Assembly: GCA_032433765.1 (NCBI GenBank)
Contig: JAVIAB010000073.1
Coordinates: 53,088,144 to 53,152,143 of the forward strand
Direction of reading: 5' to 3'
DNA from: Megaustenia siamemsis
Lineage: Eukaryota; Mollusca; Gastropoda; Stylommatophora; Ariophantidae
DNA: 64,000 nucleotides
The notes under the pieces are model-generated. The model was not told where the DNA came from and ran no database searches. It saw only the letters and a program-made list of their open reading frames with translations. A program made the position numbers and the translations under genes. Every line of letters starts with the position of its first letter. Position 1 is the stretch's first letter. Shown piece by piece: positions 21,105 through 32,380 of the stretch.

Positions 21105-21780
21105 GCACAGTTATGGTAGTAATAGCAGTAACAGTAGTGGCTGCAGCAATATTAGTGTTAGTAGTGGTAATAGTAGTAGTAGTATCAGTATCAACAGTAG
21201 TAGCAATATTAGTAGTAGTATCAGCAGTAGTAGGAGCAGTAGAATCAAGAGTGTCAGCAGCATTAGTATCAGTAGTATCAGTAGTAACAGCATTAGTATC
21301 AGTAGTAACAGCATTAGTATCAGTAGTAACAGCATTAGTATCAGTAGTATCAGTATCAGCAGTAGTAGGAGCAGTAGAATCAAGAGTGTCAGCAGCATTA
21401 GTATCAGTAGTAGCAGCAGTAGTATCAGTAGTAACAGCATTAGTATCAGTAGCAACAGTAGTAGTATTAATAGCGGTATCAGTATCATCATTAGTAACAG
21501 CATTAGAAGTAGTAGTATCAGCAGTGGCAGCTACATTTGTCTCAATATTAGCAATAGTAGCAGCATTAGTAGTAGTATCAGCAGTAGTAGGAGCAGTAGT
21601 ATCAGCAGTATCAGCAACATTAGTATCAGCAGCAGCAGTAGTAGTATTAGTAGTTATCTCAGTATCATCATTAGTAACAGCATTAGAAGTAGTTGTATCA
21701 GCAGTGGCAGCTACATTTGTATCAATATCAGCAAAAGTAGCAGCTTTAGTAGTAGTATCAACAGTAGTAGCAGTTCCTGA
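21105..21780. repeat. trinucleotide-rich low-complexity block (AGT/AGC/ATC)
   Basis: A succession of AGTAGTAGTATCAGCAGTAG-type motifs with larger near-repeats (GCAGTAGAATCAAGAGTGTC occurs twice; CAGTGGCAGCTACATTTGTA/C occurs twice). Four frames stay open for 130-247 codons only because of the triplet composition. Not treated as genes. Confidence 0.9.
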
Positions 21781-21784
21781 ACTC

Positions 21785-22115
21785 GTTAATCCCAATTTGA
21801 TGGAAGTGTTCTCCAGTCTTCTACAATGTCGAAGTTTCTTGTCAATTCTTGGATAGTCACTTTGTATTGTTACAAATTATCTTTAATGATTTTCCTCAAA
21901 ATTTTTCTTGGTCTTCTTCGTGGTCTATATCCACTCAATAATTTGGTGAAAGGTAAGTCATTTGCAGATATTCTTAGAGGTGGCCAAACCATTTCAGTTG
22001 TTCTCTCTATTTATAATGCAAGATAGGTTTAATGCTCAGACATTTCTTACGCTCTCCATTCGTTGTCTGCCTTTTAATTACATTTCTGCTGCTCTTCTCA
22101 TGACATCTTAACACT
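21785..22115 (-). mobile_element. LINE-beta-like 3' fragment, degraded
   Basis: The reverse complement contains a GAAATGGTTTGGCCACCT start (WFGHL position) and RPRRRPRKI, followed by a long decayed tail. Confidence 0.6.
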
Positions 22116-22431
22116 GTAGTGATCAGTTTATGCTTCTGATTTCTTTGTAAATGTCCAAATTTTGACACTGATTTCACTGGATAGGTAGAAATATACTTTG
22201 TATCAAGTGTTTTTGGTGTTTAATAATCACAGATAATGTGCTTGCCTCTGTTTCATGTATATCCAAAACGCAATTCTATATGGGACATTTTTTTTGTATT
22301 GCATATTTTTAGCAACCACTGATCTTAGGGTATGTGAGATAAAGTATCTAATCCTATCAGAAACGGATGATACAAACATAGCTTTTGTAATACCACCGTC
22401 TAAGTAAAATATTGTCAAATTCATATCACCA
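22116..22431. other. unassigned AT-rich stretch
   Basis: Nothing recognised. Confidence 0.4.
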
Positions 22432-22435
22432 TTAA

Positions 22436-22732
22436 CTCCTTCCGTACGTTTCGACGCACCATGCGGTATGCCGATTTCGGTCATGTACGTTTAGCCGCAC
22501 AGTACGTCACTCTCAATTTGATTAGTGTAAACTGTCATCAAACCATATTCTTTTTACAGGTCTTGTATCATTTTGGTACTGGTGAAATATAATAGCTTGT
22601 TTAATTATCTAAAAATTCATATATAATATGTTATATAAATACAAACATGTAGATTAATATTTAAGACCATGGAAAATTTTGTCTCTGAAATTCCTACTGC
22701 TGAATTGATAAAAACCTTGCCTACTGAAAGCG
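22436..22732. mobile_element. possible piggyBac-like MITE (TTAA target)
   Basis: TTAA at 22432-22435 and 22733-22736 flanks a 297-bp element. The ends, read inwards with TTAA, are TTAACTCCTTCCGTACG and TTAACGCTTTCAGTAGG, matching at about 13 of 17 positions. TTAA target sites with C(C/T)TT ends are characteristic of piggyBac-type elements. No transposase. A further internal inverted motif (CGTACGTTT.. / ..ATGTACGTTT) lies near the left end. Confidence 0.45.
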
Positions 22733-22969
22733 TTAAAAAATGGTAATTAAAGTGACTTTCATGTAGCCATGGATTATTCGCTGACGACTTGCTGGGTCTG
22801 TCTCTGCTTCAACAGAGCCCGTTAGCCACGACTTTTCGAGTTGACCCAGGATGGCTTTCGTGACTATCGGATGTGGCACAAGACCACGCCCTATTTCGTC
22901 TATTTCTAGCAATCCCCTATTTTTTCCTGTTACAATAGGCAGAGAGAAGCAAAGGGAGAATATGTAAAT

Positions 22970-23310
22970 AGAGGTGACCAGTGTAAAACATGTATCACAG
23001 GTCAAGTATCTAAATGCTACATTCTCGGAAGATGGCAAAATAATGAAGAAATGAACACTCGATACAGTAAGACAAATCAGGTACTGGGACAACTAGACTC
23101 TTACCAACAACAAAAATCAGTGCCGATCACCCAAAAAAGCCTATTATACAAAACATATTTAACCTCACTCTGTGTTACAAGTGCCAAACATGGTAATTTA
23201 TAACAAGTGAGAAAAAGAAAGTTAGTCACTAGAGAAATGAGATTTTTTAGAAGAGCCGTGGGAGAGATACAATGAGACTAAATAAGGAACGAGGGTTATT
23301 AGGTAAAGAG
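22970..23310 (+). mobile_element. LINE RT C-terminal fragment
   Basis: Encodes DKCKTCITG, VLGQLDSY, KSLLYKTYLTSLCVTSAKHG and, after a stop, EMRFFRRAVG. This follows the common pattern (..EI..R....VLG.L..., K..LY.T.L....YG.E, EMRFLRR..G). Several stops and no RT core. Confidence 0.7.
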
Positions 23311-23538
23311 ACACACTGATTTTTTTAGTTTGAAAGTCAGGAACTTTGGACTGCAGCCGGTCTTCCCTTACCTTCTAGTCTCAAGTTCTCAACTTCAGTT
23401 GTGTCTTTATACACGCATATCAACTACATGAACTCCTAACTTATCGACACTGGCAGTTACCATTCTTTGATGAGAATATTGAACATAATGCTTAGATGGC
23501 AACATTAGTAGCTGAGAGTTATTCAGTGAATGCCAAGA

Positions 23539-23605
23539 TTGTGAGGTGTAGTGGTCAACGCGCTGACTTTGCTATAAAATGATCCATACCAGTTGTGTCC
23601 ATACT
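23539..23605 (+). mobile_element. tRNA-like segment, possible SINE head
   Basis: GGTGTAGTGGTCAACGCGC resembles a box A, with AATGATCCATACC at box B distance. No acceptor-stem pairing was checked convincingly. Weak call. Confidence 0.3.
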
Positions 23606-23626
23606 AGTTGGTTCCATACCAGTTGG

Positions 23627-23790
23627 TATGAAGGTGGCAGAGGCAGACCAAGACTAACATGGGCGAGGAGCATCACAGGATGGACAAGTCAACCTATGAC
23701 AATATGCACCATCAAAGCAAGAGACAGAGTGGAATGGCGCTCCATGGTCGCCAACCTTCGATGCGGAGACGGCACCAAATGGTGATGAGC
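23627..23790 (+). mobile_element. 5'-truncated LINE-gamma insertion with perfect 21-bp target-site duplication
   Basis: Encodes GGRGRPRLTWARSI, then TSQPMTICTIKARDRVEWRS and MVANLRCGDG, the terminal part of LINE-gamma. Identical 21-bp copies of the target (containing GGTTCCATACCAGTTGG) lie at 23606-23626 and 23791-23811. This defines the 164-bp insert exactly. Confidence 0.92.
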
Positions 23791-23811
23791 AGTTGGTTCC
23801 ATACCAGTTGG

Positions 23812-24215
23812 ACTCTCTCCAATCGATTCAACAACAAGCCGCTGATAGGAAGATTGTCCCGTCACTTTCAAATTGCGTGACCTTGTACGTTCCATGAAGG
23901 TTAATTCTTCACTCGCTTAAAACATATTTGGCGAGACACCCTCCATCAGAATACTTTCTTGTTGTTCCTCTATAGAAACAACGTTTCTGAAATTGTTCGA
24001 ATTTTACTTCCACTGGCTGGCAGATGTAGTATGTATTCTCTCTCTGTTATGGTAATACGATGTGCGTACAACAAGTCTGACGTTAAACGAGCACTATCTT
24101 TAGGACATTTATCACATTTCTGACCTCTGCCGAAGGGATCTGTAGTGCGGGAAAAATAGGCTGCACGCCAAATGAAGTCTCCACAAGGTGTTCGGATCAA
24201 AGTTTTTATTTCAAT
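23812..24215. other. unassigned stretch
   Basis: Nothing recognised. Confidence 0.4.
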
Positions 24216-24218
24216 TTC

Positions 24219-24247
24219 GATAGACAGAGAGAGAGAGAGAGAGAGAG

Positions 24248-24292
<45 letters not shown>

Positions 24293-24302
24293 TAGAGAGA
24301 TA
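24219..24302. repeat. (GA)n microsatellite
   Basis: Run of GAGAGA with a few AAAG interruptions. Confidence 0.97.
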
Positions 24303-24690
24303 CAATCAATTTTTTTTACCCTCCAGAGAACAAAATTCGTATCTACTGTATTTAGAAAACGACAATGCAGGATCAAAAACTGAATATGCATAGACAGTAA
24401 TTAAATTGTGTGGACTCAAATCAGTGAATTGCTCGTCTGTCCAAGAAAAGTATTGGGAAGGTGTTTACAAATAAGACAAAGTGGTAATCTATACTCGAAT
24501 TAAACAGTGTTCAAAAGTTGAAACGGAAGATGCATTGTAGAAAGGGCATTAATGAGACGTTAATCAAGAATATGGAACACCCAGTCAAGATCCCGGATAG
24601 TACAATACACAAGAAGCTATAAATCAGAGCTGTGATAGTTCAGAGGCAGACACCATCCAAATAGTTTTTCATCTTAGACCATCACATCTA
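24303..24690. other. unassigned stretch
   Basis: Nothing recognised. Confidence 0.4.
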
Positions 24691-25560
24691 TCAGAAGTTT
24701 GCGTATATCTCTCTGTCACTTGGTCCACCTCTCTGTTTTTATTTGTGTATGACTCATTGCCTTTTTGTCTGTTCACCTCTGATTACGTCTGATTCTTTGT
24801 CTGTTTATCTGTCTGCTCAACAATATTCTGTCGCAATATGTCAGATTCTTTGCTTGTTTGCTCGCCTTCCTGTCAGACTGTTTGATTCTTCGCCTGATTG
24901 TCTGACTGTCGCTCTGTATTTGTCTTATTCTTTTCCTCTTTGTGTGTCTGCCTCACTGTCTATGTCTGACTTTTAGTGTGTCCAATTCTCTGTCTCTGAC
25001 TCTTTGACAGCTTGTCTGTCTGCCTCTTTGTCTATGTCTAACTTTTTGTGTACACTTCTCTGTCTCTGACTCTTTGACTGTTTGTGTGTCCTCCTCTCTG
25101 TCTATGTTTGACTTTTTGTGTCCGCTTCTCTGTCTCTGACTCTTTGACTGTTTGTGTGTCCTCCTCTCTGTCTATGTCTGACTTTTTGTGTCCACTTCTC
25201 TGTCTCTGTTTGGCTCTTTGACTGTTTGCCTGTTAGCCTCTCTGTTTCTGGCTGACCCTTTTCCTGTCTGTCGGCTTCTATCTGGCTCTTTGCCTTTCTG
25301 TTTCTGGCTGACCCTTTGCCTGTATGTCTGCCTCTATATGATTATTTGCCTCTCTATCTTTGGCTAACTCTTGCCTGACTTTATATGACTCCTTGCCTCC
25401 CTGTCTCTGGCTGACCCTTTACCTGTCTGTCTGCCTCTGTTTGACTATTTGCCTATCTTTTTCTGTATGACTGCCTTTTTGTCTGTCAATCTCTCTACCT
25501 CTGTCTGTTCGCCTCTCTGTATCTATATGCATGTTTTCATCTATCTCACTTTGTTTCTGC
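24691..25560. repeat. TCTG/CTGT-rich degenerate tandem region
   Basis: Pyrimidine- and TG-rich sequence built from CTCTGTCTCTGACTCTTTG and TGTTTGTGTGTCC. One clear ~64-bp tandem pair or triple lies near 24990-25195; the rest is decayed. Confidence 0.8.
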
Positions 25561-27000
25561 CTTTTATCTATCAATCGACACTTTATTTAATCCATGTCCT
25601 TATCTCCATTTATAGATTCAGTCGTATATCATAACTATCCATCCAATATAAATATATATGTTTACTATTTATTTAATATGTTTATATCCAACCCATGTAT
25701 CTTATCTGTATGTGTATGTTCTTTTGCCCTTCCACCCTTTATTACAAGATATCTTCCCATTTCTGGAGTGTGTCAGACATTAAGTTAATACGCGGGATAA
25801 AGTCCGCATACACAGTGTAGTCGCTACAAAATGTACATGTTAATAACAGAGTATATTTCTTTTTTTTGTGTCTCCTATAAATGAAAACCACGTATCCTTA
25901 CTGTGACGGGATTCACATTCACCTGACCTGGAAGGCCTGTTGTCCCATCAACTGATCTACGTGTTCACACCAATGACCATCAAATGGCGGGATAAAGTAA
26001 CCAACTCTAATGTCTTATAAGGAGATAAACTCTTATCCATCATGACAACACTTACGAGTCGAAGATTATTGCGGCTGGATAATATGAGTAGAATAGTCAG
26101 CAATTTCATTATCCAATAATTATGGTATGGCGAACTTAAGGACGGATAGAGACTAAACGTCACACTTGTGCTGAGATATAGGAATGTTTGCAGGGCTTTT
26201 TTGAGTGAATTTTCTATCAGTGAAAGAAACTGGGAAAGTCTGGCTTTAGATCGTAGCACGTGGAGACCAGAAATAAAAAAAAACGGCACAACAACACACG
26301 AGGAAGCGTTAATGTTACAAAGTCAGAAGACAAAAAGCGCAGGAGAAAGATGAGACCGGGCACCACAAGTGCATCTTGTTCATTTCTACAGTCCGATCTG
26401 TCTATCCGACATTGTCAGATTCACTCACGAGAGACACTGCTCAGTAAAACAGCATTCACTATAAGATGGTACTATACCACAAAACAGCTGATACGTCATG
26501 AACGATATCTACGTCAAATGCCGTTTTCTTTACGACACTTTTAGAACTGCTATTAAAAGCTCGTAGTTAACGTTTGAAAATTATTGATGCAACAAAACAT
26601 CCATCTTGCTGCTAGTTTGATTGCAGACTTTCCTTGGTAGTCTGCTTTGTTTGTTCTTGTCTCCCAGATGAAAATATTTTGAGCTGAATTATTTGTTATC
26701 TTAGTTTTGTCTTTTATGTAGAATGCGAATGACAGATGCATGACGCAAAATTGTTGGGTAAATTCTAGAGCATTCCCCCATGTAGTAAACTGATTTGATG
26801 ACAGCTCGATAACACAGCTCTTCCACCCCCCCCCCCCAAAAAAAAAAAAAATAATAATATATATATATATATATATGCGTATACAATACACAAGATGATG
26901 CACTCAGAAGTAAATAGTGAAAATGAAAGATTGATTAAAAGCGATTTTTTTACTCAATAACAGGGACTCCATATTGTCTCCAGCAGCGAATAAATGGCAT
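25561..27000. other. unassigned stretch with one mixed microsatellite
   Basis: No gene recognised on either strand. A C run, A run and (TA)n sequence lies at about 26824-26877. Short ORFs of 60-116 codons look random. Confidence 0.4.
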
Positions 27001-27003
27001 ATA

Positions 27004-27111
27004 CAGTGTGGCTCACGAAATATCATGCACTGAAAAGAATAGCTTATTGAATGGTATGATTCGTTTGATATAGTTCCTATCAGTGCATGACATCTCGTGC
27101 GCCGCATTATG
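27004..27111. mobile_element. 108-bp palindromic MITE with TA target site
   Basis: The left end CAGTGTGGCTCACGAAATAT plus CATGCACTGA pairs with the reverse complement of the right end (CATAATGCGGCGCACGAGAT plus GTCATGCACTGA). TA flanks both sides (27002-27003 and 27112-27113), as for Tc1/mariner-type insertions. The terminal inverted repeats make up about 60% of the element. Confidence 0.65.
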
Positions 27112-27113
27112 TA

Positions 27114-27690
27114 TTTGGTAAACTTAAGTTATTGGAGTCAATATTCTTTTGTTGTTGTTTTTTACTCTTTCTAATCTTTCTTCTCCTCCTCTTCTTTATC
27201 TCTCGTTTCCCCTTTCTCGTTTATCCTTTTATCGTGTATCCTTCATTTTTTTTCCCTACTTCTTCTCTATCTGCTGACTCTGACTGCTAGTCATCAAGTT
27301 TTGAGCGTCAGACTGGCCAGGAAAAAGATGACGTAATCGTTCCTCTCTCTTCACAAATCTCCGACGCTCTCTACTGTTTGCTTGTCAACCTGTCTCTCTA
27401 CCGTCCTTTTGTGTGTTTGTTTAATTAGTGTTTTATTTCATACACAGTAATTGCGTCTACATTTTCTATGTATCTACTTTGTAAATTTTCCATTACTTTC
27501 TTTCTGTGTATGAAGCATTACATATCTTTCTTTCAAGGAACAGAGAAGCATAATTGATCTTAGTACACGGGTAAGTTATCAGATGTTCAACTTTTGACAG
27601 ATTATTATGCTTAAACGCCAGCTACACAAACGAGATCAGGATGTCATCGGATGTTCTTTGCAGACAGTTTCACTCATTACAGTTTGTTGG
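27114..27690. other. unassigned stretch
   Basis: T-rich and TCT-rich part at 27140-27280. Nothing else. Confidence 0.4.
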
Positions 27691-27699
27691 GATAAAAAA

Positions 27700-27930
27700 A
27701 AATATGTTTGTAGCCAGATCTCCCGTTTCTTCTCTTGTCATGTTCAAGGTCACATTGACTACCTTCATCTTGGTCTGTCCATGTCTCATGATTTCTTGAC
27801 AGTCAGTCTGCAATCAGTCTCCCGGAGCCTTTTGATAGGTTCTGACCATTTAATAACTTTGGTCCCTGTTATGCCCAGAGCCCGATACCAGGCTGTTCCA
27901 GCACCTGTCTTTGAGACCGTTGTTGAATGA
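27700..27930 (-). mobile_element. possible degraded LINE tail
   Basis: Begins in + orientation with TAGCCAGATCTCCCGTTTC, like 13690-13862. The minus frame has KVIKWSEPIKRLRETD. The family cannot be fixed. Confidence 0.3.
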
Positions 27931-28194
27931 GTCAATCCTTCTCCCTCTCTGTCAGCAGCTGTGTGTGCTATCAATGGGGATGTAGATTCGCAAGTTCAAA
28001 AGTTCATTTAGAGCTAGTAACACTTCAATGAAAGCTTGAATCGGTGTTGCCCTATAGAGTAGGGTTCTGTCACGGGCAGTTACGACTAGTTATGGACAGC
28101 AGATTCGATCAGACATGTTAGTACATACCACAGTTTCAATATGTGTGTGTTTGTGGGATAGTGTGGTTAAAAAAAAAAAAAATATTAGTTGGAT

Positions 28195-28400
28195 CATCAT
28201 CAAGTGCCGGGCCTGCTGGCGTAGGTGATCATTTCTCTACACAACTTTCTATCAGTTATTTATCCTTTCTGTTGTTGACCTTCTGTATGTTTTCTTTTTG
28301 CTTCCCTATATCTCTTCGTCCCTCAATTTTCCCAGTTGTTATAATATATTCCAGTTCTCTTCTCATTACATGGCCAAAAAGTGATGATTGTTTTTTCATT
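28195..28400 (-). mobile_element. LINE-alpha 3' end, short
   Basis: Reads, in + orientation, CATCATCAAGTGCCGGGCC, CTGGCGTAGGTGATCA and TTGGCC-type FGHVM sequence at the right end. Minus-strand peptide SSLFGHVMRRELEYIITTGK then IEGRRDIGKQKENI. Confidence 0.85.
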
Positions 28401-29945
28401 AGTTGGATAGTCTGGTAAAATATTGGTTTCAATGTCATGGTAAAATATTGGTTTTTATAGTGTGGTAAAATATTGGTTTTTATAATGTGGTAAAATATTG
28501 GTTTTAATATTGTGGTAAAATATTGGTTTTTATAGTGTGGTAAAATATTGGTGTTAATATTGTGGTAAAATATTGGTTTTTATAGTGTGGTAAAATATTG
28601 GTTTTAATATTGTGCTAAAATATTGGTTTTTATAGTGTGGTAAAATATTGGTTTTTATAGTGTGGTAAAATATTGGTTTTAATATTGTGGTAAAATATTG
28701 GTTTTTATAGTGTGGTAAAATATTGGTTTTTATAGTGTGGTAAAATATTAGTTTTTATAGTGTGGTAAAATATTAGTTTTAATATTGTGGTAAAATATTG
28801 GATTTTATAGTGTGGTAAAATATTGGTTTTATTATTGTGGTAAAATATTGGTTTTTATAGTGTGTTAAGATATTGGTTTTAATATTGTGGTAAAATATTG
28901 TTTTTTTTAGTGTGGTAAAATATTGGTTTTTATAGTGTGGTAAAATATTGGTTTTAATATTGTTCTAAAATATTGGTTTTAATATTGTGGTAAAATATTG
29001 GTTTTTATAGTGTGGTAAAATATTGGTTTTTATAGTGTGGTAAAATATTGGTTTTTATAGTGTGGTAAAATATTGGTTTTTATAATGTGGTAAAATATTG
29101 GTTTTAATATTGTGGTAAAATATTGTTTTTTTATAGTGTGGTAAAATATTGGTGTTAATATTGTGGTAAAATATTGGTTTTAATATTGTGGTAAAATATT
29201 GGTTTTAATATTGTGGTACAATATTGGTTTTTATAGTGTGGTAAAATATTGGTTTTTATAGCCTGGTAAAATATTGGTTTTTATAGTGTGGTACAGTATT
29301 GGCTTTTATAGTGTGGTAAAATATTGGTTTTTATAGCCTGGTAAAATATTTATTTTTATAGCCTGTTAAAATATTGGTTTTTATAGCCTGGTAAAATATT
29401 GGTTTTTATAGTGTGGTACAATATTGGTTTTTATAGTGTGGTAAAATATTGATTTTTATAGCCTGGTAAAATATTGATTTTTATAGCCTGGTAAAATATT
29501 GATTTTTATAGCCTGGTAAAATATTGGCTTTTATAGCCTGGTAAAATATTGGTTTTTATAGTGTGGTACAATATTGGTTTTTATAGTGTGGTAAAATATT
29601 GATTTTTATAGCCTGGTAAAATATTGATTTTTATAGCCTGGTAAAATATTGGTTTTTATAGCCTGGTAAAATATTGGATTTTATAGCCTGGTAAAATATT
29701 GGTTTTTAAAGTCCGGTAAAATATTAATATTTATAGCCTGGTAAAATATTGATATTTATAGCCTGGTAAAATATTGATTTTTGTAGTCTGGTAAAATATT
29801 GATTTTTATAGCCTGGTAAAATATTGATTTTTGTAGTGTGGTAAAATATTGGTTTTTATACTCTTGTAAAATATTGGTTTTTATAGTGTGGTAAAATATC
29901 GGTAGGACAGTTTTTAAAATATTGTTGTTTTTTTTTTATAGTATT
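28401..29945. repeat. 25-bp minisatellite, about 60 copies
   Basis: Unit GTGGTAAAATATTGGTTTTT plus ATAGT. The left half alternates TATAGTGTGG and AATATTGTGG types. The right half (from about 29260) is dominated by a TATAGCCTGG type, showing local homogenisation of variants. Confidence 0.97.
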
Positions 29946-30124
29946 ATAAAACATTCAGTCAGGATTATTTGAGAGCTTTCAATCGCAGAATGCAGCTGAA
30001 GGCTGATGTTTGAGAATTATGACCTAGGATTGTCCGTCTTTCGAAGAAACACTAGCTTGATCTGGGATCCACATCTGATGATCAGATTGCCTCGTGTTAT
30101 AAAGCTCTGTGTGAAGAGATTATT
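29946..30124. other. unassigned stretch
   Basis: Sequence between two arrays. Nothing recognised. Confidence 0.4.
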
Positions 30125-31565
30125 TTCATTAAAACAATTTTCAAGAAAATTATTAACTTGATCTAGTCTGTTCTAGGAAACGAGAAATGTGATTTCCTAC
30201 ATAATACTTGGTGCCGTCTAGTTACTTTCTTGATAATCAATAGTGCCACCTAGTCTTTTCTTGAAAATGGATATTATCTTCAGATTTCTTGGTAATAAGC
30301 TGTATCACCTAATCTCTTAATGAACAGTATCACCTAATCTCTTCTTGGTAATGAGCAGTATCACCTAATCTCTTATTGGTAATGAGCAGTATCACCTAAT
30401 CTCTTCTTGGTAATGAGCAGTATCACCTAAGCCCTTCTTGGTAATGAGCAGTATCACCTAATCTCTTCTTGGTAATGAGCAGTATCACCTAATCTCTTCT
30501 TGGTAATGAGCAGTATCACCTAATCTCTTCTTGGGAATGAGCAGTATCACCTAAGCTTTTCTTGGTAATGAGCAGTACCATCTAATCTCTTCTTGATAAT
30601 GAGCCGTATCACATAAGCTCTTCTTGGTAATGAGCAGTATCACCTAATCTCTTCTTGGTAATGAGCAGTATCACCTAAGCTCTTTTTGGTAATGAGCAGT
30701 ATCACCTAATCTCTTCTTGGTAATGAGCAGTATCACCTAAGCTCTTCTTGGTAATGAGCAGTATCACCTAATCTCTTCTTGGTAATGAGCAGTATCACCT
30801 AATCTCTTCTTGGTAATGAGCAGTATCACCTAAGCTCTTCTTGGTAATGAGCAGTATCACCTAATCTCTTCTTGGTAATGAGCAGTATCACCTAATCTCT
30901 TCTTGGGAATGAGCAGTATCACCTAAGCTTTTCTTGGTAATGAGCAGTATCATCTAATCTCTTCTTGATAATGAGCCTTATCACCTAAGCTCTTCTTGGT
31001 AATGAGCAGTATCACCTAATCTCTTCTTGGTAATGAGCAGTATCACCTATGCTCTTCTTGGTAATTAGCAGTATCACCTAATCTCTTCTTGGTAATGCGC
31101 AGTATCACCTAGTCTTTTCTTGGTAATGAACAGTATCACCTAATCTCTTCTTGGTAATGAGCAGTATCACCTAATCTCTTCTTGCTAATGAGAAGTATCA
31201 CCTAAGCTCTTCTTGATAATGAGCAGTATCACCTAAGCTCTTCTTGATAATGAGCAGTATCACCTAAGCTCTTCTGGTAATGAGCAGTATCACCTAAGCT
31301 CTTCTTGGTAATGAGCAGTATCACCTAAGCTCTTCTTGGTAATGAGCAGTATCACCTAAGCTCTTCTTGGTAATGAGCAGTATCACCTAAGCTCTTCTTG
31401 GTAATGAGCAGTATCACCTAATCTCTTTTTGGTAATGAGCAGTATCACCTAATCTCTTCTTGGTAATGAGCAGTATCACCTAATCTCTTCTTGGTAATGA
31501 GCAGTATCACCTAATCTCTTCTTGGTAATGAGCAGTATCATCTATTCTCTTATTGATAATGAGCA
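30125..31565. repeat. 31-bp minisatellite block I, over 40 copies
   Basis: Unit GGTAATGAGCAGTATCACCT plus AATCTCTTCTT, with AAGCTCTTCTT as a second variant. The first ~170 bp are strongly diverged units (TAATCAATAGTGCCACCTAG). Confidence 0.97.
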
Positions 31566-32380
31566 GTATTTATATGGGCAGGATCATCAGGTCTCATCAT
31601 TGTAATAGGTAGTGTCCTTTAATTTTGTTCTTGATAATAATTAGTCCAATCTAGTCTTTTCGTGGTAGTAGTAGTTCATCTAATCTTCGCAACATTGTCT
31701 AGTCTCTTCTTGGTAAAGAGAGGTAAATATTTAGTCTCCTTCTGACAATGAGTAGTATCGTCTTGCCTTATCTTGGTAATGAGTAGTATCGTCTATATTT
31801 CTCTTGGTAATGAGTAGTATCGTCCAGACTCCTATTGGTAATGAGTAGTACCGCCCAGACTCCTCTTGGTAATGAGTAGTACCGTCCAGACTCCTCTTGG
31901 TAATGAGTAGTATCTTCTAGACTTATCTTGGTAATGAGTAGTATCGTCTAGACTACTCTTAGTAATGAGTAGTATCGTCCAGACTCCTCTTTTAATGAGT
32001 AGTATCGTCCAGACTCCTCTTGGTAATGAGTAGTATCGTCCAGACTCCTCTTGGTAATGAGTAGTATCGTCCAGACTCCTCTTGGTAATGAGTAGTGTCC
32101 TATAATGTCTTCGTAGAAAGAAAGAGGTACCTTGTAGTCTTTTCATCGGAACGAAGAACGTGATGTAACGTTTTCTAAGTAATGTGTATTGTGATCTAGG
32201 CACTTCTAGCTTTAGATTATAAAATATATTCCCTTATAGGTTAGGAGTATATGAATAAGTTTACTCAAGACACGGATCAGTACGTTCCAGCAACTATTCT
32301 CCTATGTAAAGAGTAGTATGAATAGCTTAATCAAGAAAGGAGTGACATGGTCTTCTTTCTTCTGGGCAAGCTTTAATATA
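31566..32380. repeat. 31-bp minisatellite, diverged bridge
   Basis: From 31735 to 32095 units are GGTAATGAGTAGTATCGTCC plus AGACTCCTCTT, still 31 bp. Flanking parts are decayed but keep GTAATGTGTATTGTGATCTAG-like and GTAAAGAGTAGTATGAATAG-like units that link block I to block II. A 123-codon minus frame is a repeat artefact. Confidence 0.8.

Noticed and set aside
21082..21856. Long frames of poly-Ser, poly-Val/Ala, poly-Thr and poly-Leu type
   Set aside because: Four overlapping frames through one trinucleotide-rich block, all with extreme composition. No start context, splice sites or domain.
24743..24976. 77-codon hydrophobic, Ser/Leu-rich frame
   Set aside because: Lies in TCTG-rich degenerate repeat; composition explains it.
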